This document shows, one piece after another, positions 32,821 to 44,135 of a stretch of DNA of 64,000 nt. Origin of the DNA: Aphrophora alni (Eukaryota; Arthropoda; Insecta; Hemiptera; Aphrophoridae); assembly GCA_963513935.1 (NCBI GenBank), contig OY740774.1:23703949-23767948 (forward strand). Direction: 5' to 3'. How positions within the stretch are numbered: position 1 is the first letter of the stretch; each line of letters begins with the position of its first letter. Below the pieces are notes generated by a model. That model was given only the letters and a program-made list of their open reading frames with translations. It was not told the DNA's origin and did not search any database. A program made the translations under genes and the position numbers.

Positions 32821-34734
32821 CTGAGGCAGCTAGTTGTCTACGTCTGCCAACTTTACAACTTTTTATCATTGATCAAAGCAAAGTGAAGCAGGTGTACCAA
32901 CGACAAACTTATTTCCGTCTTAAAAAACAAACAAAAACAATTACCATTTTAATTATATTCTATTTACATTCATAACAAAGGGTACAACAAAAACATTGCA
33001 CTACCTTACTCACAAACTGATATTTGTTTGTCTTTTTTTTATCAAAACGTTATTATTATTTAACATAATTATTCTAATAGCTTAATTTATACTTAAAAGA
33101 ATTTTTAATTTATCTTCAATAACAATCGAGTTGACGTTTTAAAATTAGCAATTCTGTAAACATAATATTAGATACTCTTTGTAGGTCTAAGTGATGATTT
33201 ATTATTTGGTTATTGTGGTAAAAAGTAAACAAAGATGTATTGGAAATTACAGATCCGATACAGGGTGGTCTTTAATTTTCATTTTCCAATAATATTCTCG
33301 TTAAGTTTTAACAAATTTAGGTAACCAAACTAAAATATCAACTGAAAGTCTAGGACATAAATTAATAAACATAAGGTGTAAAAATAATTTCAATGTAAAT
33401 GATGATCCAAAAATATACATTTTAAAATCTGTAACATTTTTACAATAATGTTAGGTATGTGAAGTTGTTATTAGTATACTAACTTTGAATTATTAACATC
33501 TTGCTAGTGAACACTTAAAAAATAATGTAGTTCTACTAATACAGGATAAATATAATTTATTTAAATAAGACAGGCATTGTTCATAACTGTAATAAAGATG
33601 GAAATCCCCAGAAACTGGTGCAATGAAATTTCCAAACTTGATATTAAGGTTTGAACTTTGGCTGAAAATGATAATGCACGCTGGTTTTTGTTTAGGACTT
33701 GTATGTTAAATGTTCTTTTATGTCGTAATTAATTTCACTTAAATATAGGTGAAGATTATTTGTAGATCTAAATTGTTATTTTTGTGTTGAGTATGTAACT
33801 ATGATAGTTTTATTTTACTTGTAGGAATTTAAAATTAAACTTTTGCTAGAGAAACCATGTTGTTATTGAGAGCAATAAAAATTAAAATGTTTTTTAAATA
33901 ACCTGTTACAGTATATTTTACGATAAAAACTACTCAACTTCCAAGCATATACTTTTTAAAACGAGTGTACAAAATCGTCTCTTATATTATTTATTAAAGT
34001 ATAAATAATCAGTAATCGAAGAAAAAGAAAGGTAAAACAATACGATGAGAATGTTAGCTTGTAATAGGCTTATTTCGTCGTATTACAGAATGACACAATT
34101 AAGGCTTACACAATGTTACAAATGAACGTTCGTGGAATCAACAAGTTAAGGAAGACACGGAGTAAGGTTGGCGGACCGCCAGTAGTAGAATTGAAAGTTA
34201 TTGCCCGCAATTTGTTTATTCCCAACCTTGTAGGATTCACTTCCTATTTGGTGGAGGAAGGGAAATTTTGAGGCAAAAACATTTGTCTATGAAGTCTTTC
34301 TAAACTTTATCTTTTAAAATGAAAACTATTTGTTTGTTGTTTTGCTTATTTTCGTGTGAATGATGCAAAAATAATAATAAGAAGTTTATCATACAGGAAA
34401 AAAGTACATAATCCCATAAGGGAGTAAATGAGAAATTACAATTTGTGTAACTGTAAATGAATTATCATTGATTGGCCTACTGGACTGGTTATGTTAATAA
34501 TTTATATACCTTTGTTATTCATAAATGTGGTGCGTCTTGTTTTATTTTGAATAAATAACAGGCAATAAACCAATACAAGAAGAAACAATAATAAAGTGGT
34601 TTGATAATGATTAAAATAAGACGAAAAACCACTCGAAAAAAGAAACAAAGGACTGTGAGCAATGAACAAAACAACGTTAAATAAATTATATAATCAATAC
34701 TTGTACCTATACTTAAATTCGAAACTACAATTAT
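32821..34734. other. Long stretch without recognised features
   Basis: AT-rich and apparently the least repeat-laden 1.9 kb of the window. ACAGGGTGGTCTTTAATTTT at 33260 resembles a TIR-element end without a visible partner. GGTTGGCGGACCGCC at 34170 is a short palindrome-containing GC patch. No coding frame was supported. Confidence 0.4.
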
Positions 34735-35000
34735 TCTCCCTTGTTGTTTAAAAACGAAAACCTCTCGGTCATAATTGACTTATAAAAAAAAAGAAAGAAA
34801 AACATTAAATTTAATAATAGTCCGTGTATACTCTAATAGCGTCAGGCTCGGAAACAAAACCATAGTTGATCAAGATAGATCTCATGAACGATGAAAGAGA
34901 GAGATCTAACTTAAGAATCGTGTAATATCAGAATTGAGAGTCCTCATACTGCAATAATCTAACCTAGGGCTACATGTAAAAAGGTGTATATCCAGATAAT
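34735..35000 (+). repeat. Fam-A repeat, complete to H6
   Basis: CCTTGTTGTTTAAAAACGAA, CTCTCGGTCATAATTGACTT, ACTCTAATAGCGTCAGGCTC, GAGAGATCTAACTTAAGAAT, then a partial repeat of ATCTAACCTAGGGCTACATG and GTGTATATCCAG. Confidence 0.85.
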
Positions 35001-35004
35001 TCCT

Positions 35005-35140
35005 TACGGTTTAAAGGAAAACAATCTCTTAAGTCATCATTGACTAATAAAAAAAAAGAAGGAAAAGAACACAAAATAAAGACCCCCCCCCCCCAACACT
35101 CGAATACTTCAATAGCACAGAAAAGAACAACAGATGATCA
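35005..35140 (+). repeat. Fam-A repeat, 5' half
   Basis: ACGGTTTAAAGGAAAACAAT, AAGTCATCATTGACTAATAA, AAGAACACAAAATAAAGACC, a C-run at 35083-35093 and ACTCGAATACTTCAATAGC. The 67-codon ORF starting at 35040 is made of repeat sequence. Confidence 0.85.
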
Positions 35141-35167
35141 AAAAAAAGTGTTCCAGCTAGATTTGTT

Positions 35168-35385
35168 ATTCCTTGTCGTTGAAAGAAGAAAAGCTCTCAG
35201 TCATCATGGGTTTATAAAAAACAGTAAAAATAACTTGCAATAATTACCTCTAGCTCTCGAATACTCTCCCCTCAAGGTCGGAAAGAGATCAATACTTGGT
35301 TAAGATTAGACCTCGAGAACAATGGAAGTAAGGGATCTAACCGAAGACTACATTACACAAAGTGTAGATCCAGCTAGGTTAGTTT
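35168..35385 (+). repeat. Fam-A repeat
   Basis: TTCCTTGTCGTTGAAAGAAG, CTCAGTCATCATGGGTTTAT, CTCTAGCTCTCGAATACTCT, GGATCTAACCGAAGACTACA and GTGTAGATCCAGCTAGG. It is the third of four consecutive head-to-tail copies. Confidence 0.85.
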
Positions 35386-35480
35386 TGTTTTTGTTGTTTC
35401 AAGACGATAAACCTCTCGAATCGCCTACATATGTACAGAAGAAAAGGTCGGACCAAGCTAGAGTTTCTCAGGATAAAACT
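35386..35480 (+). repeat. Fam-A repeat, rearranged fragment
   Basis: TTTGTTGTTTCAAGACGATA, CCTCTCGAATCGCCTACATA and AGGTCGGACCAAGCTAGAG, the last resembling H6 fused to H4. It has a large internal deletion. Confidence 0.65.
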
Positions 35481-36507
35481 ATTATGCAGCTAATTATACA
35501 TTTATAACATAAATTCAGATAGAGGAATAAATATCATTGAAATGTCCTTTACGAAATTTCGTGGTTTTCTGAGAAATTAAAATAAAGATGGGTTTATTTT
35601 CTTGATTTGAACTAAGTATATGTTTTAGGAATTTGAAAGACTAACTGGATTTATAGTACCTATCAAGTTTCTTTATAAATAGAATTAATTTTAAAAAAAT
35701 AAATATACAATTTATTTTAATTTACATTAATGCCAATATTCAAATTTGATAAAAGTTTTAGAGGAAATCTAAGGGAATAAAAGAGTTTAAATATTGTAAC
35801 TTTATGAAAAGGTTTACTTTAAAAAAAAAAGTAATTAGTGTGATAGTTTTTTATTTTTCATAACGAAAAATTTCCCCCCTAAAGTCTTAAAAACAGTTCA
35901 TATTTCATTATTTTTCACATTATTATATCAAATACTTCCGAGTGCACACTGTATTCCTTGGATATCACTCACGACCATACCTTGGATCGGTGCAGTATTG
36001 TTTTGAACAACCAGTTGTTCAGCTTAGTTGTAAAAACGCCTATTTCTAAATTACGTAGCGATTGATTGACACGTTTGGCCGTAACAATCACACAAACGAA
36101 ATGGCAAATGATTGTATTAAAGCAGGGCCTCACATCGCTCCTTCAGTTTTGCTTGCAAAGATAAGCATTGGGTATAAATGTGTTTGTCAGATATGATAGC
36201 AAACAGTGTTCATCATTCATCCACTGAACGCATCATATCAGCTAGGGGAGAAAGACAATGCATGATATTTGACTGCTCTTTTGCAACACACCCCTCCTAA
36301 GTGTATTAAAATGTTTGACATTTGACTGACTGGCGAGACCTCTTATCAAGGTTAAGTTTATTGAGCGAATAATCCATAGTGGATTATAAGATACAACAGT
36401 AGCGAGCCAGAACCAGCTGGGGGGGGGGGGGTTTATACGTGGAGGACTGGGCTGTTTTCCGGGGAAACTGTATATTTACAGCCAAAATTTGACTTGACGG
36501 TATTTTT
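35481..36507. other. Unassigned DNA, partly GC-richer
   Basis: About 35930-36420 is less AT-rich and shows no family match. A 13 G run is at 36419-36431. No gene was supported. Confidence 0.4.
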
Positions 36508-36605
36508 TTTCCTGGTTGTTTAAAAATAAACACTGCGTCATCATCACCTTATAAAAAAAGGAAGAGAACATAAATTAAAGACAACTAGCCCTCAATACAC
36601 TAAAC
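36508..36605 (+). repeat. Fam-A head fragment
   Basis: CCTGGTTGTTTAAAAATAAA, GCGTCATCATCACCTTATAA, ATAAATTAAAGACAACTAGC and CCCTCAATACACTAAACAC; it stops at H3. Confidence 0.8.
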
Positions 36606-36734
36606 ACTTTATCACGTTCACTGGAAATTACCCCCATATGGCGTAAACCCAATTTCGTTTACAGTTCCTATGTACTGTATAGATAGGGTTACATCCATTA
36701 TTTTCTGAAAATTCATCTATAGTTTTTTGTGTTT

Positions 36735-36990
36735 GTAATTTAAAACGTAAAACCTTTTGGTCATTATCGTCTTATAAAAAAAAATAATAATAATAATAAA
36801 ACAATACAATAAACATCTCTAGCCCTCGAATATACAGCGAGAGTCGGAAGAGAAAAATAGTTGGACAAGAAGGACCTGATAGGACAGATACAAAGAGAGG
36901 GATCTAAGACTACAAGAATAAATATGTATATCCAACTAGCGTTTGTCGGAATTGCCACGCTCAGACTAACTAGTGACATCTGAAGGAGAC
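36735..36990 (+). repeat. Fam-A repeat, near complete
   Basis: TAATTTAAAACGTAAAACCT, TTGGTCATTATCGTCTTATA, an expanded AAT-rich block, AGCCCTCGAATATACAGCGA, GACCTGATAGGACAGATACA, TATCCAACTAGCG and a decayed hairpin. The minus-strand ORF here is a shadow. Confidence 0.85.
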
Positions 36991-37259
36991 TTTGTACAAA
37001 AAGAAGTTTAAAAACTAAATAAAATTTTAAAAAATTAACCATCATTTTGAAACAAAATGCACAGTTTGCTAATTATAATTTCCTCTAAAATCTGTATAAC
37101 TTTCAAGCCATTTCCATATGGAGAGAGAGATCGGAAAATGTCGTGCCAAACTTTAAGTCGTGGTTATATGGGTCAAAAAGGTTACTATAAACATATTTCC
37201 GGAAATACTTCGTTTACCACCTGTGTTGGAGTTTTTGCGTATTTTGAAAAATAGTTATA

Positions 37260-37505
37260 GCTTTTGAAATTATTAAGATTTCGAGTCGAAATTTGGTTTA
37301 CACATTTTTTATGCAACGGTTTTTCAAATACGCCAAGAATCAAAACTTTCTCATAACGTTTTTAAATCGCGGCCGTTTACATTTTTTGTAAAGTTATTTG
37401 GTTTAACCATTTCGATAATTTATTAGTTAAACTTTTGATTTTTAATACACTGATAAAAATGTGCACACCAAATTTCGACTCGAAATCTTAATAATTTCAA
37501 AAATA
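37260..37505. repeat. Inverted repeat with about 50 bp arms
   Basis: GAAATTATTAAGATTTCGAG at 37267 and its reverse complement CTCGAAATCTTAATAATTTC near 37478 are the cores of two near-perfect 50 bp arms around a spacer of roughly 140 bp. The arms also share AAATTTGGT...CACATTTTT. It could be the termini of a small foldback element. Confidence 0.8.
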
Positions 37506-37544
37506 TTTATATAATTTATTGATCGGCTGTTTATAACTTGTTTT

Positions 37545-37780
37545 TTCTCCTTGTTGTTATAACAATAAAAAAATAAAAATAAATAACATTAAAAAAATAA
37601 AATAAATAATAACCTGTAGCCCACGAATACTTTAATAGGGCTGGATCGGTAAAGAATAAGAGTTGGTCAAGAGAGACCACAAGTATCTAACCTAAGACAA
37701 CAAGAAAAAAGGTGTAGATACAACTAGGTTTCCTCGGGATTACCAAGTCCGTACTCATTAAAGTGAGCCCCTGAGGGTTT
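37545..37780 (+). repeat. Fam-A repeat, complete
   Basis: CTCCTTGTTGTTATAACAAT (head), CACGAATACTTTAATAGGGC, GTTGGTCAAGAGAGACCACA, TCTAACCTAAGACAACAAGA, GGTGTAGATACAACTAGGTT and CCGTACTCATTAAAGTGAGC followed by CCCTGAGGG. The H2 region is replaced by A/T-rich sequence. Confidence 0.9.
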
Positions 37781-38521
37781 TTTGAGAAGGAGAAAATGTA
37801 CGCAAAATAAATTATTTGAAGTTAGACAAAATTGAATTATCGCAAAAGGAGTTTCTCAATATCCTAATATCCTAATAACCTTTTTCTTATAGAACTCTAT
37901 TACCATCCATTACGTAAATGAAACTCATAAAATCCTTTTCGTCCATTGTGTCAGATAAAAGCCTAGGATAAAGACAAGAATAATAAAACGTGAAAAATTG
38001 GGAAAAGCTTTCGTTGAGATAAATAGGGGTAGAAAAGAGACATTAGAGATTGTAATGACCACGGCTAGGTTGTTTACTTACGTAGAGTGTGTTCAAAATG
38101 TCTCAACTGTATTCTTTTAATGATTGGAATACAAACTTTGGGAATCAAGGTTCAAGTATGTAATGTAATTTTTGTATGAACTTTCTACCCACCTCCAGCG
38201 AGAGGGGGGGGAGCTATGGGGTCAAATCAAATAACTAAAATGTTAAGGGGGGAATCATGAGATCATCAATGTGGTAAACGAATTAAGAAAAATAGTGATT
38301 ATTAAACACGAAGCCAATCAAAAATGGTGGCCGATAAAAATATTAAACATTACACTTATCCGCATATTTTACGTGACACAGAAAAGTTATTAGCAAGTAA
38401 ATTTTGAAGTATTTAATGTTGTATTTGTAAACCCAACCATGATTACAGTCTTAAAAGAGGTCTTCAATAGATTATCTGTTCTGTTCATAAGATCCGGTCC
38501 GTACGCGAAAACATTTCTCTC
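37781..38521. other. Unassigned DNA
   Basis: Near 38040-38330 there are short matches to the palindrome at 20640-21560 (for example GGAATACAAACTTTGGGAAT) and AAAATGGTGGCCGATAAAAA at 38321, similar to the AAATGGCGGC motif near Fam-C. No gene was supported. Confidence 0.4.
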
Positions 38522-38660
38522 CCAGTTTAAAAGGCGAAAAACCTCACCGTCATCATCATCATCTTATAGGAAAGATGGAAGAGAGGGATCTAACCCAACA
38601 CTACAAGGTGTAGATCAAGCTACAGTCTCTCGGAACTGCCACAAACGTAGTCACAATAGG
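38522..38660 (+). repeat. Fam-A repeat with large internal deletion
   Basis: CAGTTTAAAAGGCGAAAAAC and CACCGTCATCATCATCATCT join directly to TATAGGAAAGATGGAAGAGA, removing the A-rich block, H3 and most of H4. The tail has GGTGTAGATCAAGCTACAGT and a damaged hairpin. The 88-codon ORF spanning it is not a gene. Confidence 0.8.
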
Positions 38661-38711
38661 GTTAATAATAGTTTTATTTTAAACAACCTACAATGTCTTA
38701 GATAATGAGAG

Positions 38712-38892
38712 GCTCCTCGCCCTCCAATAATCTAATAGCGTCAGATTGGGAAGAGAACAAGATTTGGTCCAGAGACATGACAGGAAAGATAAAAGAGAGT
38801 TATCTAACCTAAGACTACATGAAAAAGGGTGTAGAACCAGCTAGGATTATCAAACCCGTACTAACTAAAGTGAGACTCTGATGGTATGATAA
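38712..38892 (+). repeat. Fam-A repeat, headless
   Basis: GCCCTCCAATAATCTAATAG, TTGGTCCAGAGACATGACAG, ATCTAACCTAAGACTACATG, GGTGTAGAACCAGCTAGGAT and CGTACTAACTAAAGTGAGAC. Confidence 0.85.
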
Positions 38893-39069
38893 AATCAAAT
38901 AAACACTTCAAAAATGAATTTTTTTCATGAATAATTTGGCGTTTTCATACGAAGTCGAAGAACATGTACTACGTGACATCATTTGCTTTCTTGCAGATCT
39001 TCGTGTAAAAAAAGGTTTTGTCCTTACCCGGTAATCGAAGGATTGGGTGTTTGGTATTACATACATTTT

Positions 39070-39300
39070 TTTCCTTTGTTGTTTAGGGGCGAAAACCTCT
39101 TGGTCATCAGAGGAGTTGATCATGAGAGACCCACCCGGGTCTCATGGAAGGAAAGATCTTCTTTTCATGGGAGGAAAGAAGGATTTCACCAAAGACTACG
39201 TGAAGAAAGGTGTAGATCCTGCTAGAGGGGGTAAAGAGAACAAGGAAAACTGTGTAGATCCAGCTAGAATATTTCGGGATTGCCATAACCGTACTCATTA
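39070..39300 (+). repeat. Fam-A repeat, rearranged
   Basis: CCTTTGTTGTTTAGGGGCGA and CTCTTGGTCATCAGAGGAGT are joined to H4-like sequence. AAAGACTACGTGAAGAAAGG and GTGTAGATCC occur twice (39211 and 39253), so the H6 region is locally duplicated. The three overlapping ORFs here are repeat-derived. Confidence 0.8.
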
Positions 39301-39602
39301 TTAATTAAAATAAAGGATTTTGGCAATAATCAACAATAAAAGTGTTTCCTTTATAATGATAATAGTATTTAAAACAGATTTGTTTTCCATGTTATTTAAA
39401 CAAAAATTTATTTTTATGTACTCTATATTAAGAGTTACAATATCGCCAATTTTGTCCTACAAGCTTGGGCATCTAATTTTTATAAAATCACATCCCTTAC
39501 GTCAGCTTTGTGTTTTATATTTCCAAGTTATCATTGCTATTAGTAGAAGTTACAATTACATCTCACGAGAGAAGGGTATACAAGTAATACTGTTAAAGTC
39601 AT

Positions 39603-39922
39603 TCTCACCTTCCATAACTTGGCAGAATGTTTTTAATCAACTAACTCTCTCACTTCCACACTCGACCTGATTGTATCTACTCTCTTTGTCACTCTCTCAT
39701 AACGCTGATTACTACCACTTCCCCCTCAAACCTCTATAAAACTGTACTGATGAAATTTTCGGTCTACACAACACAACGCAATATTATAATATCCGAGACC
39801 AATTTTCATGCTTGATATAAACCCAGACACTCTAGAGCGATCCCGGAATTAAATTTTACTTTTTATTACGACAATAAGAGAGGAATGGGGGGGGATAAAT
39901 AATTTTGTAATCTCAAGGAACA
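39603..39922 (+). repeat. Fam-D repeat (plus-strand copy)
   Basis: It pairs with the reverse complement of 46855-47172 over about 320 bp. It holds AACTTGGCAGAATGTTTTTA, CGACCTGATTGTATCTACTC, AAAACTGTACTGATGAAATT and CAGACACTCTAGAGCGATCC. An internal near-palindrome is formed by ATGAAATTTTCGGTCT and GAGACCAATTTTCAT. Confidence 0.9.
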
Positions 39923-41299
39923 GCGCGCTTTAAAATACACAAGATTTTTTTAAACTTTTCTTTAGAATCCTTCTGGACGTTATTGCTAATTGGTACTAAG
40001 CCTAATTACAAAAATTTTACAAATTCAGATCAAAATGGATTCTGGAGCTCAAAAAAGTGTTTTTTGTTTGTCCGTTGTTTCAACTAAAACGAATTAACGT
40101 ATTTTGATAAAATGCCATATTTTCATATTCTGGCCAAATTAGAGGAGGTTTTAAATTGCTTAAAACAGTTAATTTGAACGTACTTACGCTAAACATAATA
40201 TTTTTATTAAATTCTAGCTCTCTACAGCACAACTACGATTTATTACTTCAAAAAGCTCAACATTTTCTATAGGACAATAAGACCCAATTGAGCTAAAAAT
40301 AGTTAGTAAGCCTCAAAAACTGAAATAAAACCTCTATTATTGCCAAGTCAAATTTTCAAGGGTAAATTAACTCATAAAAGAGCATCATTTTCTAAAGTAA
40401 GGGACATTTTCAATCTGTTTCTAATTTAAAACTACACGGCACACGAAATTTGATTAAATGCCTGGTACCATTTATTTCTAATCAAACGATATATGTGCGA
40501 TGTTTTTTCTAAATAATAACAATATTTTATATGTTCTTTTAATGTAATGCTAATAAGATCATAATGTTGATGTTTATTGTATATACAGTATCGCTGAATC
40601 TCTATTTGTTACAAGGTTTCAGTTAAAAAAAGTGGAGTTTTTAGTATTGTTTGCTATGTTTGTACATATTATATTTTGTATGTATATATTTTAAGTTAGA
40701 ACATGTTAGATAACATTTTAGTTTTTTATGTAATTATTCAACACGGTTTTACCAATCATATGACAGATATATTTCAACTTTATTTTTCTTTATTATTTTA
40801 CCTTCTTTTAATTCGCATTATTTTATCCTTGTGTTTTAACAATGGTTTGTTTGGAATTGTTTTCAATCAAATTTATGAACATTCATATTCAATAGGTATT
40901 ACCTAACAATTGAGAAGCCTTAAGAAAGTTATCTTAGTATCAAAAGAGTGTGCAGTGAGTGAGTCACTAATTAGGCAGCTTGTCTGGGGCAGGACGTCTG
41001 TGAGTGTGCGTGCGTGAGAGAGGGTTTTGGCAAGTAGCAGCCGTCTTCGTTCGTTTTACAAACTATAGATCAACACTATAAATGTTTGTTTTTTGTAATC
41101 GGGTTCAAACAATTTTGATTTAAAATCAAGTCAAAAGGGGCTGCAACTTAAAACAAACTTGAAGTATGAAGAACAACACATAATAAAGAATCTTTGTATT
41201 ATTACCCAGACAAGATAGTCTGGATATTAGACAAGACAAAAGTTCTACACATACCTTTCACTACAACATAGTTGAAAAGCATGTTGTAAATCGTAAGAC
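39923..41299. other. Unassigned AT-rich DNA
   Basis: An ORF at 40703-40906 is hydrophobic AT-rich sequence and probably chance. A GTGAGTGTGCGTGCGTGAGA patch is at 41001. No gene was supported. Confidence 0.4.
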
Positions 41300-41545
41300 T
41301 TGGTTTAAAGGCGAAAAAACACGCGGTCATTATAACTTTATTAAAATAAACATAAAATAGAGAACCCTACCCATCGAATGCCCTAATATCGTCGGGGGAT
41401 AATAAAAGTTGATCAAAAGGGACTTGATGGAAAAATAAAAGTACAGTATGTAACTCAAGACTAGATGAAGGAAGATGACTAGCTACATGACTCAGGATTG
41501 CCACACTCATTCTCAAGATAGTGAGTCGTTAAGGGGTAGACCATA
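41300..41545 (+). repeat. Fam-A repeat
   Basis: TTGGTTTAAAGGCGAAAAAA, GCGGTCATTATAACTTTATT, ATCGAATGCCCTAATATCGT, TAACTCAAGACTAGATGAAG, GGATTGCCACACTCATTCTC and AAGATAGTGAGTCG. It continues into Fam-B. Confidence 0.8.
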
Positions 41546-41554
41546 AAAATAGTT

Positions 41555-41610
41555 TAACATAATCGGCATTGCGGAGGATTACCGTGTTTTATCAAAAATT
41601 CATAGATCCA
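41555..41610 (+). repeat. Fam-B core
   Basis: AACATAATCGGCATTGCGGA and TTACCGTGTTTTATCAAAAA lie about 25 bp after the Fam-A hairpin. The following 41610-41760 contains a minisatellite-seed relative (TACAACTATCCATTCTTCCT). Confidence 0.8.
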
Positions 41611-41799
41611 TGGATTAATAATATCCATGGAAAACAGTATATGCGTCAGTTTATTGAAGCTACAACTATCCATTCTTCCTCATACAGGCACTGAATAACG
41701 TATTTACTTAGTGCCAAAAGAATGCTGACGTTTCAAAATATTTTAACTATACTGTACTGTACTTCAAAATCATTTCCAATATAAAAAGTTGTGTTATAT

Positions 41800-41965
41800 A
41801 TTTTTTTTCTTGTGTGCAAAAAACCTCTCTGTCATCATCTCTTTTTTATTTTTTAAAAAAAAAGCAGAAAAGAGTATTAAATAACAACTTCTAGCCTTCG
41901 AATACTGTTAAAATAGAGTCGGTCGAAAAATATAAAGAGTTGGTCAATAGAGACCTGATAGGGAT
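41800..41965 (+). repeat. Fam-A repeat, 5' two-thirds
   Basis: TTTTTTCTTGTGTGCAAAAA, CCTCTCTGTCATCATCTCTT, CTAGCCTTCGAATACTGTTA and GAGTTGGTCAATAGAGACCT are present; it ends at GATAGGG, where another copy begins. Confidence 0.8.
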
Positions 41966-41969
41966 ATAT

Positions 41970-42227
41970 TTCATTAGTTGTTTAGCGGTAAAAAAAAGTC
42001 TCTGTCATCATCACCTTTTACAAAAAGGAATAAAATAACATACAATAAAGACCCCCTAGCCCTGGAATACTCTAACAGCGTCAGGGTCAAAAGATAACAA
42101 GAGTTGGTCAAGAGAGACCAGATTGGAAAGATAAGAAAGAATACATACAACACAAGACTACGTATAAATGTGTAGATTCCCTCGGGAAGCCCGTACTCAC
42201 TAAAGAGAGTCTCTGAGGGTATGAGAC
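41970..42227 (+). repeat. Fam-A repeat, complete
   Basis: ATTAGTTGTTTAGCGGTAAA, TCTGTCATCATCACCTTTTA, CTGGAATACTCTAACAGCGT, GTTGGTCAAGAGAGACCAGA, AAGCCCGTACTCACTAAAGA and CTCTGAGGGTATG. It is directly joined to the previous copy. The 107-codon minus-strand ORF is its shadow. Confidence 0.9.
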
Positions 42228-42769
42228 AACATATAAAACACAATGATCCAAAATTACTAATCACTCTTGACGATGAGGCCGGACTAATAATATCCATGGA
42301 CAGTCTTTTATTGCCCTCAGTTTATTGGTACCTACAGCTATCCATTCTCCGTTCCAGAAGTAACGTATTTCGTAACTACGTCTGATATCAAACACGCTGA
42401 ATTTTCAAAATATTTGAAATAATTCAACTTTACTTCGAAATCAAATTTCCAGTATAAAGAGTGTGTTACTATGGAATTTCATTGAAATTTATTCTTTGTG
42501 TAAAATAAAAGCGTGCCGACCGAGTTGAATGATTATCGAAATAAAGATTTCTTCAATTAAACTACAATAATATGGAATCTTTGACTTTATAACTGTAAAC
42601 AATTATAGACTACACTAACGTGAAACATTCAACAAAGAGCATAGAACAATTCTTGTTTCACTTTAAAACCTCTTAAGCCCACTCTATAGGGACGGTAGGG
42701 GAACATTACCAATTACTTTTACTGTTTTAGACATAATAAAAACTGTAATTTAATTTATAGGCAATTCTT
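42228..42769. other. Composite-derived and unassigned DNA
   Basis: ATAATATCCATGGACAG (42288) and CTACAGCTATCCATTCTCCG (42332) match the region after Fam-B at 41620-41690. The rest is unassigned. Confidence 0.5.
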
Positions 42770-42910
42770 TAATGCCTGACTAAATAGGAACGATGAAAAT
42801 TGGCCTAGGATATTATAATATTGCTTAAGTGGAAAATTTCATTAGAACAATTTTAAAGGAAAACCTAAATTCGGAATAAGTATTTTGAGTAAGCCATAAA
42901 GAAGGAGATA
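42770..42910 (-). repeat. Fam-D repeat, partial
   Basis: Read on the minus strand, AATATTATAATATCC and AGGCCAATTTTCATCGTTCC match the centre of the copy at 39603-39922. It is more diverged and lacks the outer ends. Confidence 0.65.
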
Positions 42911-43059
42911 ACAGAAAATGAAATACATTAGAGGACAAGATCATGTTGACAAGAGTTGAGATTAACCAGTTTAGTGTGATACAATTGTGTTTTGCGTCAA
43001 TACTTCAATGCCAACGATGCTGAACGTTTAGTAGATTTTTGTTTAGTGGAAATTTGTGT

Positions 43060-43120
43060 TTAATTCCTTGTTGTTTAATAAAGGTTCAAAACCTCTACAA
43101 AAGTCCTTCCTTATACCGAT
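43060..43120 (+). repeat. Fam-A head fragment
   Basis: TTCCTTGTTGTTTAATAAAG and GTTCAAAACCTCTACAAAAG are followed by CCTTATACC; nothing of H3-H7 remains. Confidence 0.65.
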
Positions 43121-44072
43121 GAGGAAAAATATATCATAGCGAGGAGAAGGATCAAAATCTGCCATTGAAACATATCCCGCACTCGGCAAAGTTTACAAAA
43201 TGATCATTTTGTTCTGTGCTTGATCACCCATAAATAATTTGTTCACTTTAAACAACCATTCTAAAATATTAGTTTCAGAACCACGACAAAATCCTCGTGG
43301 TTTGTCAGAAATGCTACCAAAACCAAAGTTCGTAGGATTTCCCAAGCAGTTCGTCCCTAAACTGACGAAAGCGCTATCATTGAGAGCGGAAGGCTTCAAA
43401 TATGCTCCTTTCATCTATTGGGACAGTTCCTACATCCTCGCAAAAACGGCAAGACACCTTAAAGTGGAGTTTAATTACGTATAAACACTTGAAAACCCTA
43501 CATAAATTTCAACATAAAACCAAACATAAATTCAGAAGCTATGATAAGTCACATCCCAATTTTGAGAAATTTCGTCGAGGACTTCGTACTTAAATTGAAA
43601 TTAAAATCCCTATCATAGAGAACAGAAAGTTCCAGATGTACGCATCTGTCATTATTGTGACAGATCTTGCTCCACCACAAGAACACATTAAAAGATCCTT
43701 TTGTTTTAGTGGTTTACCCAACACAACCAATTTTGTATGAAAGCATTCCAAAATTCCAAATATCAAACCATACAAATCAAACCTACCCAACTTTGTAATA
43801 AACCAATTGAAAAGACGGTGTGAAAATTAAGTACTTCGTGAAGACCACAGAAGTATCCAAGAGAATATAGCTAGATACGAGAGCGAAGGTGTGACAATCT
43901 ATATGAGCATGTTCGCTTTATTTAATTCGTGGATATTAAAGCACCTCCAAATGATTTCAAACATTTCTCGTAAAACACCTGTTAAGACAGATTTTTAATA
44001 CACTCGTTATTGCACAACAAAAGCAACGCCAAGACATGTAGCACTGTTATTGCAGTAATAATTCATTTTCAA
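43121..44072. other. Unidentified ORF-rich stretch
   Basis: Overlapping open frames occur on both strands (43239-43484 plus, 43193-43414 minus, 43402-43788 plus with one stop at 43591). The composition is less AT-biased than the flanks, so this may be a decayed coding region. I recognise no family in any frame and cannot pick the coding strand. Confidence 0.3.
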
Positions 44073-44135
44073 CTTTTATAAGTTGGTAGCATGTTTTTAA
44101 TCAAATAAACCTCATAGGGCTGATTTCCTTTAGTA
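44073..44135 (+). repeat. Fam-D fragment
   Basis: ATAAGTTGGTAGCATGTTTT and AATAAACCTCATAGGGCTGA match the left end of Fam-D as it appears in the reverse complement of 47172-47100. Confidence 0.6.

Noticed and set aside
38439..39304. Cluster of 60-90 codon ORFs
   Set aside because: They lie mainly in Fam-A copies in several frames and are not conserved between copies.
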